Assembly (NCBI RefSeq): GCF_000400465.1
Contig: NW_008806298.1
Location: forward strand, 26,812-90,811
Direction: 5' to 3'
DNA from: Wallemia ichthyophaga EXF-994
Lineage: Eukaryota > Basidiomycota > Wallemiomycetes > Wallemiales > Wallemiaceae
Length of the DNA stretch: 64,000 nt
Each line of letters begins with the position of its first letter. Within the stretch, counting starts at the first letter, position 1. The notes beneath the pieces were generated by a model. The model saw only the letters and a program-made list of their open reading frames with translations, searched no databases and was not told where the DNA came from. Position numbers and translations under genes: made by a program. This document shows, in pieces, positions 55,301 to 64,000 of the stretch.

Positions 55301-56372
55301 ATGCCAAAGCTTAAACGCAGGAGCAGCTCAAAATCTTCAAAGGGGAATAATCTGTGGGTGGCTGTTGATCTATGGAAATATCTCTCACTCCAGTCTCAGC
55401 CCCACTCTCGGATTTACAGCTACAACGCCTGCTCAGAGCAATACAAAGACGCGTGCACAGAAAATGACGAGATCTAAATCTGAATCTAAAGCTGCTGAGG
55501 ATGAAGGTTGGACTTCTGCTTCTTCAACAAACGAAACTCCGGAGAAATCGCCGTCCGAGTCGCCGAGACTGACGCAGTCACAATCACAGCCTGATTTGAG
55601 TAGCTTACCTGGACAGCTGAAGCGTCTTAATTTAGTGAATGTCGGTGGCAATGGATGTAACGTTGAAGACCCTGAAGAGTCCGATGTAAACACACCAAAA
55701 CCGTCATCCAGCTATTCATTCACAAACGTACCACCTCGGCCATCATCGATAACGAGTACTACGTCATCTAAAGCACCGCCTTCTGTGTTCAAGATGAGTA
55801 GTCCACTCGCTCAAGTGGATACCAAAACGGTGGCACACGCTGCTGATTCACCGACTAACACGTCTACTACCAATCTACAAGACAATTTAGCAGCGAAACT
55901 TGGCTATAAAAGCTCATTGGGTGCTATTTCAAGGCAAAATATCGGTACACCAGCTCTACGAACACCACCCGCCAAGTCCCACCTCGTTATTAGCAATTTC
56001 ACACCCGCAGGAAGTCAGGACTTGCCACCGACGCCAACATACTCAAGGTTGACGACATACTCCAATCTTAAGAGCTCGCACACGGCGCTCCGTACTTTCT
56101 TCCATCCTCAGAAGGATTCGCTGGAGAGGTGTGGGCGATATGGCAAGTTCGATCCACCGCCCAAGTGGTTTGAGCCAGTGAAGAACAATCACCACCCATT
56201 TTTCCACCCACGCAAGCCAAACCAGCTGCGTAACCTGCCCAGGCCAAAATCAATGCATCCAGAATCTACACCGAAGCTGTCTCCCGGCAGCACGCGCAGT
56301 AGTTTCGGACAAGCGATATCAGGGGTAGTGAGCAAGAACCCGATCAATAGAGTTTTCAGTTATAACGACTGA
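55301..56372 (+). CDS. Hypothetical Ser/Pro/Thr-rich protein
   Basis: I do not recognise this protein. It is mostly disordered, Ser/Thr/Pro-rich sequence (ESPRLTQSQSQPDLSSLPGQ, SSITSTTSSKAPPSVFK). A more ordered C-terminal stretch is rich in His, Phe and Pro (TALRTFFHPQKDSLERCGRY, KFDPPPKWFEPVKNNHHPFF). The start is uncertain: the ATG at 55301 needs a short 38-nt intron (55354-55391); an internal ATG at 55464 (MTRSKSESK) needs none; the open frame extends back to 55227. It begins next to divergent GYP1. Its stop at 56370-56372 lies 3 or 27 bp before the next gene's possible starts, so the two may share an mRNA. Confidence 0.65.
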
Positions 56373-56399
56373 TTGATGTATTTGTACTTTGATTTGATA

Positions 56400-58508
56400 A
56401 TGTCATCATGGCAGCAATCTGATAAGCCCGATCGACCCGAAAGGTCTGAGATCAGCAGCGAATTGCAGCTGTCGGCGGAGGTGTCTATTGCATTCGCCTG
56501 CGCTGCCAAGCTGAGCGCAATGGAGGTGTTGGAGCGTGCACCGCCAGCCCAGAAGGGGAATTGGGAGGTAGAGTGTAATGCGTGGCTTGAGCGCGTTGCA
56601 AAAATACTCAAAATAGACTACGAGAGTCTCCCTCCCGAGCCCACTCACCAGGCCATAAAGTGGCTGGCCTCAGAGATACCACCGCACACACACAAATCTG
56701 TAGTTCCGTCTTTCGTAATGGCCAGTCTGTCTCGGCAGAAGAACGACCTACCCGAATACACAGCTCTGAGCAGGGCGTGTATGCGTAGTATGCTCACCGT
56801 GCTCAGTATCGATCTACAGCTACTCAGAATGGCTGAATGCCAAACAGCGACGACGATCTGGATGACAGTAAAGGATAACCTCAACTCTGATTCTGAGAAA
56901 GCACGCTCTCAACGTGCCGATAAACAGAAGTGGATCAGATGGGCAGCTACAGGCACGGGAGTGGTCGTTGGTGGCGTTGTACTGGGATTAACTGGTGGTC
57001 TGGCAGCTCCTGCACTAGCACCGCTTTTCGCTGCTCTCCCTGCTCTTGGCTTCTTCGCTACAGGTGGAGGTGCTATTGCGATTGGCGTCATGTTCGGTCT
57101 CACTGGCGGAGGATTGGGTGGGTACAGAGTCGCTAGGCGGACCGCAGGTATTTCTGAGTTCAAATTCGTACCTTTGAAGAACGAGGTTTTGTTCGACGGC
57201 GCGCTTGGCAAGGGAAGCTTGCCGACACGCAAGGTGGATCCGGAATATAGACCGCCTTATGAAATTCGCAGCAAGTCGTCTTCATCGAACTCTTTAAGTA
57301 CGCTAGGTACGCCAACTGACAAGTATAAACCACCAGTGCCTCCAAAACCTCCAACTATAAAGGCTAAGTCTCAAGCAGAGGAGAGGAAGATAGCTAGCGA
57401 TATTCCAGCGAAGAGGCCAGTAAAGGCACCAGCAAAACAACCAGACACCTCATTTTCATTCAAAAAAATGGGCAACTCGTTTGAGCAGTTTGGGAGCAAA
57501 ACTATGTTTGGAATGCGCAAGTTTGGAGACACAATCAGCGACGGTGTGGCTAATATAGGTATCAACAACAAGACAGAGGAGGAAAAAGAGGCTGAAAGGG
57601 CGACAGAGAACGCAGAGGTAGCACCTGCAATGACAGCCACAGTCTGCGCCACCGGTCTGCTGCTCAACGCACCACAAGAGAGTGTGAATGTGTGGAGGGA
57701 GTCATTCGGTGACATTGCGAACGCGGAAGACGATCAGAGAGATGTGTATGCACTGACGACGGACGCTAGCTACTTTGTCGACGCAGGCAAGCAGATCAAT
57801 GGGTGGGTAATTGAGAAGATAATTAATATGGCCGGATCACAAATCCTGGGCGTAACAGCACTGGGTGCATTCATGGCGGCTACGGCTGTCCCGCTGGGTT
57901 TAATAAGCGCTACTGGAATGGTGATTGATAATGCATGGCAAGGTGCAGTAGACAGGGCTAAGAAGGCTGGCGATATTCTTTCAGATGTTATTAGAGATAG
58001 GGTGCACGGAAAGAGACCGCTCGCTCTAATAGGTCATTCTCTAGGCGCACTCATGCTCGTGAGAGCGCTGCTGAACCTGCCAGCACCTGACACACCAATT
58101 ATATCCACACTCACGCTCATCGCTCTCCCAGCCAGCCTGAGCGAGCAGGAGTGGCTACATTTGCGCGCTTTTGTGGCTGACGAAATCACAAACGCGTATG
58201 TACCGAATGATATAGTACTCGCTATGGTGTGTAGGCTGCACGAGGTGTTGACAATCAGGAATCCGAGGACTTCAGTCAGGGTTGCTGGGCTTGGACCTGT
58301 CAATGATGAGCAAGTTGAGAAAACCAAGGCAGATAATGAAGAGAATAAATCGCCAGATGGAACGAAAGCTGTTATTGAGCAAGTTGCTGTTTCTGGGCGT
58401 AAATCTCACATCCGAGATGTCGATTTGAGCGGAGTTCTGGAGGGACATTTTGATATTCTCGAGCCAAGCAAGATGAAACAAGTGCTTGAGGTTATCGATA
58501 TAGAGTAG
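56400..58508 (+). CDS. TMCO4-like DUF726 alpha/beta-hydrolase-fold membrane protein
   Basis: Homologue of TMCO4 and the yeast protein Mil1, a membrane protein with a lipase-like fold whose substrate is not established. Single exon, 702 residues from the ATG at 56400 (an in-frame ATG at 56376 adds 8). The N-terminal helical region contains CNAWLERVAKILKIDYESLP. A Gly/Ala-rich hydrophobic hairpin lies at about 180-245 (VVVGGVVLGLTGGLAAPALA, FFATGGGAIAIGVMFGLTGG). A variable Pro/Lys-rich insert follows (~290-400). The catalytic half has another hydrophobic stretch (VTALGAFMAATAVPLGLISA) and the nucleophile elbow RPLALIGHSLGALMLVRALL (GHSLG), then EITNAYVPNDIVLAMVCRLH. The C-terminus has SGVLEGHFDIL with a candidate catalytic His. 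Confidence 0.88.
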   Translation: MSSWQQSDKPDRPERSEISSELQLSAEVSIAFACAAKLSAMEVLERAPPAQKGNWEVECNAWLERVAKILKIDYESLPPEPTHQAIKWLASEIPPHTHKSVVPSFVMASLSRQKNDLPEYTALSRACMRSMLTVLSIDLQLLRMAECQTATTIWMTVKDNLNSDSEKARSQRADKQKWIRWAATGTGVVVGGVVLGLTGGLAAPALAPLFAALPALGFFATGGGAIAIGVMFGLTGGGLGGYRVARRTAGISEFKFVPLKNEVLFDGALGKGSLPTRKVDPEYRPPYEIRSKSSSSNSLSTLGTPTDKYKPPVPPKPPTIKAKSQAEERKIASDIPAKRPVKAPAKQPDTSFSFKKMGNSFEQFGSKTMFGMRKFGDTISDGVANIGINNKTEEEKEAERATENAEVAPAMTATVCATGLLLNAPQESVNVWRESFGDIANAEDDQRDVYALTTDASYFVDAGKQINGWVIEKIINMAGSQILGVTALGAFMAATAVPLGLISATGMVIDNAWQGAVDRAKKAGDILSDVIRDRVHGKRPLALIGHSLGALMLVRALLNLPAPDTPIISTLTLIALPASLSEQEWLHLRAFVADEITNAYVPNDIVLAMVCRLHEVLTIRNPRTSVRVAGLGPVNDEQVEKTKADNEENKSPDGTKAVIEQVAVSGRKSHIRDVDLSGVLEGHFDILEPSKMKQVLEVIDIE

Positions 58509-58624
58509 TAGTAGCCGCTTTTGATATTTCCTTGATCTTGCTTTTTTGTAGAAATATGCATTTTTCTTTATTGTCACAATCGACTTAATCGGATGACTTC
58601 ATCGGATCCTATTCACATACGGCG

Positions 58625-60489
58625 ATGGCACAGTTGACAGACTTTAGGCGAGGTGAGTGCAGCCTTGTGCATCTGCTTGCAGCAACTCAGACTGGCTAGA
58701 AATCGACAGCATCCACGAGCAAGCTATCAAGGCACAGCGTGAAGCTGGCCACGTGAAGTGGATCGAGGCAGGAAAGCAGCAAGCAAAAGCAGCGAAATCC
58801 CATAAGACACCGGACGCAGAATTCGACAAACTCAGTTTGGATAAGGAGGATAGTGGCGATTCAGTGGATATCAACGCAAACAACGCCGTTGAATTACTCT
58901 TATCTACAGATCCTCCTATAGACAGCATGGGGAGGTATGTAGAAGATTGTATAAGACTATCACGCGGGGAATGCGTCGCCTGTATTGGCAATAAGGACGA
59001 CGATGTATTCATCTCAGGCACCCTCTCCTTCGAGCAGACGCTAGCTATTCTCAAACAGCTCAAAAAAGCTTGCAAATCCGTCGATTGCGGTCTCGGTGTC
59101 CTCTATCAGCGTGTCTCAGACGATGAACAAGAGGCAGTGATTAAAATCATCCTGCGTAGACTACCAAGCTCGCCTGAACTATTTCAAGAAGTTAGGTTGG
59201 CAGTTTGCGGGAATGTTGACGCCGGTAAATCAACACTGCTCGGCATTCTCTCCAGAGGTGGTCTCGACGATGGTAGAGGCAAGATGCGTGTCAATCTGTT
59301 TCGTCATAAGCATGAAATTGACAGCGGCAGAACTAGTTCAGTTGGTTTGGAGATAATGGGATTCGATCATGAGGGCAATGAAGTCCAGTCGTATTCACAG
59401 AAGCACAGTTGGGATGAAGTGTGCAAGAAAAGTAGCAAAATTGTTTCATTTATAGATTTAGCGGGTCATGAGAGGTACTTGAAGACGACGATATTCGGTA
59501 TGACTGGTACACAGGTTGGTTTGGTGTATTATATTTGCATGTCCACTAACACGAACCAGCCTGACTACGCAGCACTCATCGTGGGTGCAAACGCAGGTCT
59601 TGTCGGTATGTCAAAGGAGCACTTGGCAATTTCACTCGCTCTAGATGTCCCAGTCTTCATTTGCGTGACCAAGATCGACATGGCGCCGCAAAATGTACTA
59701 GAACAAACACTAAAGCAACTGTCAAAGATACTCAAGAGTCCAGGATGTCGAAAAACACCAGTTTTCATACGTTCAAAGGAGGAAGCAGCGGATATATCAA
59801 CTAGATTCGTTAGTGAGAGGATTGCACCAATATTCTTAATTTCTAGTGTGACAGGCAGTGGAATACCACAATTAAAGACATTCCTCAATGTTATTCCGCC
59901 TGCATCAACAGGGCCCGATTTGATTGAGCAACCATTAGAGTTCATGATCAATGACGTCTACTCAGTTCCATATGCTGGAACGGTTGTGAATGGTATTGTC
60001 AACGCAGGAAGCATCCGCCCGAATGATACGGTTATGGTTGGACCAGACAGTCTCGGCAACTTTATAACAACTGCTGTGAAATCAATGCAGCGGAAGAGGG
60101 CGAATGTGAATGTGGCAGAAGCTGGACAGTCAGTGTCACTAGCGTTGAAGCGTGTTAGAAGGAATAACGTGCGAAAGGGACAGGTAGTGATTGCAAAGAC
60201 AGAACCACCACCTAAAGCGTCGTGGAGGTTTGTTGGAAACATACTAATACTCTACCACTCAACCACAATCAAACAATCGTATCAGGCGATGGCCCACATT
60301 GGTTCGGTTCGACAGACCGTCAAAGTTGTTGGACTGGATAGTGGAAATGGATTGCTGAGAACGGGTGATAGAGCATCAGTAGTGTTTGAATTTATCAAGG
60401 GGCCTGAGTACATCAAGGAGGGAATGCAGTTGCTGTTTAGAGAGGGACGAACGAAAGGGTTGGGTGTTATATCTAAAGTGATTGATTAA
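58625..60489 (+). CDS. GTPBP1/2-like translational GTPase
   Basis: EF-Tu-related GTPase like human GTPBP1, which is implicated in exosome-linked mRNA decay and ribosome rescue. Exons: 58625-58652, 58700-59514, 59560-60489; 590 residues. G1 is VAVCGNVDAGKSTLLGILSR; switch I has RHKHEIDSGRTSSVGLEIMG; G3 is KIVSFIDLAGHERYLKTTIF; G4 is VPVFICVTKIDMAPQNVLEQ; LKSPGCRKTPVFIRSKEEAA is GTPBP-specific. Domains II and III follow (DDVYSVPYAGTVV-like region, RKRANVNVAEAGQSVSLALK, FVGNILILYHSTTIKQSYQA). The 45-nt intron 59515-59559 lies between GMTGTQ and PDYAALIVGANAG, is free of stops and divisible by 3. Ascomycete yeasts generally lack this family, so its presence fits a basidiomycete. Confidence 0.9.
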
Positions 60490-60559
60490 GTTTGTGTCAG
60501 CGTGTGTTAGCACTTGTTCATATGTGTGTATCTCCCTCATCGTAACGGTCATCATTGAA

Positions 60560-60814
60560 ATGCTCAGCGACGACAACAAAGTAGGTGTTATAAATTGAAT
60601 AGTAGTGCCAGGCTTATTAATAACTAGGAGCGTATCACCAAAGCTGTTGAAGTGGCAAAGGTTGGCTAACCCAGTGCATCTTCTTAACGACAACTAACCA
60701 ATAGCTTTCTAGGTAGCTGCACACTGGGGATGGGTACCATTCGTTATCTACGTTGGATTCGTCAGAGCCAATCCAAAGCCAAGTATGATCAAGCTTCTCA
60801 GTCCACTTGCTTAA
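60560..60814 (+). CDS. TOM7: Mitochondrial outer-membrane translocase subunit Tom7
   Basis: Tail-anchored small subunit that modulates TOM complex assembly. Exons: 60560-60580, 60628-60660, 60713-60814; 51 residues. The protein begins MLSDDNKERITKAVEVAK. The membrane segment is HWGWVPFVIYVGFVRANPKP, and it ends SMIKLLSPLA. The WGWVPFVIY-GF-RxNPKP and LLSPLA elements are diagnostic for Tom7. The two introns (47 and 52 nt) are phase 0. It is too small and split for ORF scans; I found it by reading the gap between the GTPBP1-like gene and CRD1. Its stop codon is 26 bp from the CRD1 stop (convergent). Confidence 0.9.
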
Positions 60815-60840
60815 AAATATTCAAATGTATAATGATTCAA

Positions 60841-61748
60841 TCAGTTTATATAGCGTACTGCATTTTTATTACGTACATAACTCAAAGCACTTGCCACTGT
60901 TGTACAACCTACAGTCCACTGGATGGCCTGGAGGAGTAGACTTATATCGTATCCGATGAGTGGACTAACAGTGGTTGTGCCCATGAGGATGAGTTGTAAG
61001 AAGGTGTTGTACTGGTGAAATCGTGTTAGCTGGGCTTATTGAGTTGCCATGGACAAACCTTGCTGATATTGGTTGGATTTACTTGAGCTGATGGAATACT
61101 AAAATCCCAATATCTGCTCAATGTTTTCTAGAAGTTGTTTGAAATTGTTTGGTGCCTATAAATTCAACTCACTGGCTCTGGTAATGATGCATAGCGTATG
61201 TAAAACGCTGACAGACTCAACCCGATATCTCTTCCAAGTATAATGAATGCTAAAGGGAAAGGTATCATTCCGGCGTAGGTGAGAGTGCAAGTGAGAGTTG
61301 CTGGGTTGTGTTTGAGTGATTTAGGTGTGTTGATAAGCAGAACACACTCATTAAAGCCTTATCAGCAGCAGGATCTAAAATACTCCCAAGGACGGTACCC
61401 ATGTTGTATCTCCTTGCTAAGAAGCCATCAACCTAACACGCCAATGAGATACACTCCCAATAACTCGATAATCTGATAACGCACACCATCTGATACGCCT
61501 GCGTAGAGGAGGATAGCAGTGGCAGTGTGGTAATCGTGGTTGCATATAGAATAGCCCAATGGGATGCAGCTGAGTATTCTCGATGCAGTTAAAGCGTTTG
61601 GGATTGTCCAGATGTTCTCATGTCTGTCGTGTCTGTCGTGTGTATCGGGTGAATTCGAATAAAACCGCGTAAAGCGTGTTGAGCGTTTAGAAAGCGGAGT
61701 AATTCTAGTATTTCCAATTAAATTTAAACACCCAAATCTCCTCAACAT
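60841..61748 (-). CDS. CRD1: Cardiolipin synthase
   Basis: Mitochondrial inner-membrane CDP-alcohol phosphatidyltransferase joining CDP-diacylglycerol and phosphatidylglycerol. Exons: 61748-61485, 61432-61348, 61300-61173, 61127-61059, 61011-60841; 238 residues. The Arg/Ser-rich N-terminus (MLRRFGCLNLIGNTRITPLS) is a likely presequence. Then NIWTIPNALTASRILSCIPL. The CDP-alcohol motif spans the first intron: SDGVDGFLAR, then GSILDPAADKALM. Further: LTYAGMIPFPLAFIILGRDI, SLSAFYIRYASLPEP and KYNTFLQLILMGTTTVSPLI, typical of fungal Crd1. All four introns (45-52 nt) were set by these joins. Confidence 0.93.
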
Positions 61749-61813
61749 GATTGTAATCTCTTAACGAAGATCTTCCAACAGCCAACAACAGCCAACAACG
61801 GCCAATAAGAAGA
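61749..61813. promoter_or_regulatory. Shared divergent promoter CRD1/UTP6
   Basis: 65 bp between divergent start codons. Contains near-repeats of CCAACAACAG/CCAACAACGG at about 61779-61803. Inferred promoter by position. Confidence 0.5.
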
Positions 61814-63767
61814 ATGTCAAATATCTCAATGGCTATGGAGCAAATGCTCCCGGAATTCAAAGATTATGAAAAAAAGAATTTATTTACAAAGGTTTGGGAA
61901 ATACATGGTGTAGATATCATCACTCACACACTCACAGCTTGAAATCAAGAGCATCGCTGCAAAGCGCAAGAAGCTTGAAACTGCGCTTGGGAAGAAGACT
62001 CCTTGTCAGTCTGATTACCTCAAGTACATTGAATATGAAATTACACTCGAGAATCTAAAGAGGAAGCGTATGACAAGGTTGAAAATAGCTCTCACTCCTT
62101 CGCCTGCTCTCTACGCTATCCAAAAGAGAATCCTTCAGCTATTCGATAAGGCTACAAATAGATTCAGGAACGATATTTCCTTGTGGTTAAAGTTCATCGA
62201 ATATCTGAAGAAATCTGGCGCTAATAAACTTCTGACCAAGACATTCGCGAAGGTCATCAATTTACATCCATCCAATCCTCAGCTATACATATTGGCTGCT
62301 TCTTGGGAGCTCAACATCAACATCAGTCCTCACAGCGCTAGAACTCTCTTACAAAGAGGTTTAAGGTTGAATTCTTCCAGTTTGGATTTATGGTTGTCGT
62401 ATGCCAGAATGGAATTGGTCTTTGCTGAAAGACTCAGGCGACGTCTCGAGTTTGATCAAAATTTTACTGAGAATACTGACCCCAGTGAAGGCGTTGAAAA
62501 TGACTTAAACCAAGAAAATACCGATGAAGCTAACAATAGCATCAAGTTCAACTCTAACGAATCTGACAACAAGGTCATGGATGGCGCTATTCTTATCGCT
62601 ATCGTTGACAACGCTAGAAAGACTATGCCTTCGGAATCTCAGTACGCCTTTTTTAGCTCTCTCGTCACTCTAATTAGAGAATTTCCTCTACCAACCATCG
62701 TCAAACACTCCCTCCTTAATCACACATACCAATCCCTCAGACTCGCTTTACCTCATGACGCCGATGCTAGGCTCATGATTGCTGTAAGAGCTGTTGAGAA
62801 TGCTCCAGAGGAAGCCGGCGTTCTCGATAAGGTTCAAGGTTTAGATGTTGCGTGCAACGCCCTAACCACTGCTATGGTTGAGCTCCAGCAACCTCTCATG
62901 TCTCAAAAGGGTCTCATCTGGCTCATTCAACGTTATCAAGATGAGCAAGACATCAATCTTAAGCAGTATCTCAATCACTTTATCACCACTTCCTTCAAGA
63001 GCACAAAATCCAAAAAGCTTCTCACCTCAGAAGCCTACCTTGCATACCTCAACCACCTGCGGTCATCAGGCGAAAGTGAGGATAACATTATTAATCTAGT
63101 TGATCATGCGTTATCAAGGTATCCACAATCACCACAACTGCATTTGTTCAAATTGGACCTCCAGCCATCTACAAAAGCATACCAAGAAGCGCTCCAAATG
63201 TGCCCAACGGTGTGGGAGCTGTATGAACGCTATGTGTACTACTCCCTCAATGATCTCGACTCTACAGCTATCCTAAGGCTGTTTGAGAAACTCGTCGCCG
63301 ATTCAATTCAAGGTGCAGCACTCATCAGAGCCAACGCTGAGGAATACGAGAATGGAAACCTCACTATACACGACAGACTGCTGAAAGTATTCGTCGAGAC
63401 TAACGCATCTCATAATTTCACTCCACTGTCTCCTCGTCAGCTATTTCCTGCATCGTTTGTGACAAACCCATCACCAAAGTTCTTTGAATGGATACTGTCA
63501 CTAGATAGTGGTATGAGCGAGGATCTCACCAAGAATTTGTTCAGAAAGTGGTCTGAACACCCTCAATCGGATAGCGTACAGGTTAGTTTGAGTAATCTCA
63601 AATGGTTGCTATCCATTAATCAAAGCTCACTCGCTTTTAACACGTTCAACTCTACCCTTGCTCACCTCACAAGTGATTACGATAAGGTGCGACTTGAGGG
63701 TGGATGGCAGCATCTTTTGAATGGTGAGAAGAAGGAAGATAATGACAACACGCTTATGGAAGAGTGA
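61814..63767 (+). CDS. UTP6: U3 snoRNP/SSU processome protein Utp6 (HAT repeats)
   Basis: Component of the UTP-B subcomplex of the SSU processome, acting in the nucleolus in the same pathway as MPP10 and BUD23 in this window. Exons: 61814-61891 and 61938-63767; 635 residues. The N-terminal U3-associated domain is clear: MEQMLPEFKDYEKKNLFTKL, EIKSIAAKRKKLETALG and DYLKYIEYEITLENLKRKR. HAT repeats follow (FDKATNRFRNDISLWLKFIE, FAKVINLHPSNPQLYILAAS, LLQRGLRLNSSSLDLWLSYA). An acidic Asn-rich insert lies near residues 220-255, and more degenerate HAT units continue to the end. The 46-nt intron is phase 0 with a GTTTGG donor. Confidence 0.93.
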
Positions 63768-64000
63768 TTAAATTTGTATGCATTTATTTATTGCTTTTAG
63801 ACTGTCACTGTTTTCAGGCTGAAAAATAGACAAAGGTCACTCCAAATAAGTCGAAAGAAAGATAATTATACTAGAAATTGTGTTTAAGCCGGATATAAAG
63901 TGTTAATCAAGGCTATTTGTAATACATCTTCATCTGTATATGAGTTTCTATTTGTTTAGAATGTTTTGAAATTGCTGAATTAGTGTTAAGGTTTGGGCTT

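Overview
The window is nuclear DNA of a fungus, most likely a basidiomycete with a very compact genome. Evidence: 36 protein genes in 64 kb, ordinary fungal housekeeping families, about 80 predicted introns that are almost all 37-68 nt long, fungal branch sites of the CTAAC/CTAAT type, and spacers that are often under 120 bp. Base composition looks near 45 percent GC by eye. A Wallemia-like species would fit, but that is my inference and no marker in the window proves it. I see no rRNA, tRNA, transposon, CRISPR array or virus.

Layout. 1-14.4 kb: MPP10 (cut by the left edge), MEMO1, a DUF2156 transferase-like gene, VTS1, phosphomannose isomerase, glycerol kinase, eIF3i, a Dabb-barrel protein and casein kinase 2 alpha. 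14.7-25.1 kb: a 1,550-residue chromodomain protein, SNW1/PRP45, CCT1, and an unrecognised His/Thr-rich ORF. 25.5-31.2 kb: MOG1 and CAP separated by only 5 bp, BUD23, IDH1 and an ER J-protein. 31.3-43.9 kb: TRM10 and TSC2 head to head, EMC4, ERG2, prefoldin 2, VID27 and a triple-KH protein. 44.3-48.1 kb: an adenylation-thiolation-reductase enzyme, the only gene that looks like secondary metabolism. 48.2-64 kb: MRPS16, MGR2/ROMO1, NUDC, CLU1, a TBC RabGAP, an unknown gene almost touching a TMCO4-like gene, a GTPBP1-like GTPase, TOM7, cardiolipin synthase and UTP6.

The genes do not form a functional cluster. Recurring themes are ribosome biogenesis (MPP10, UTP6, BUD23), mitochondria (IDH1, MRPS16, MGR2, TOM7, CRD1, CLU1) and the ER (EMC4, ERG2, ERJ5). 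Most neighbours are divergent pairs sharing one short promoter, or convergent pairs ending within 26-140 bp.

The most unusual signal is exon structure. Aligning each gene to its family by eye requires microexons of 5, 7, 14, 16 and 18 nt. It also reveals several introns that are multiples of 3 and stop-free, so ORF callers read straight through them. Donors are strongly biased to GTGGGT/GTGAGT. Other points worth checking are a one-base contraction in a 12-bp repeat that breaks VID27, two same-strand gene pairs nearly touching (possible dicistronic mRNAs), a Chp1-like chromodomain protein, and a freestanding DUF2156 protein. All exon boundaries are my own reading of splice signals and family similarity; no RNA data or database search was available.
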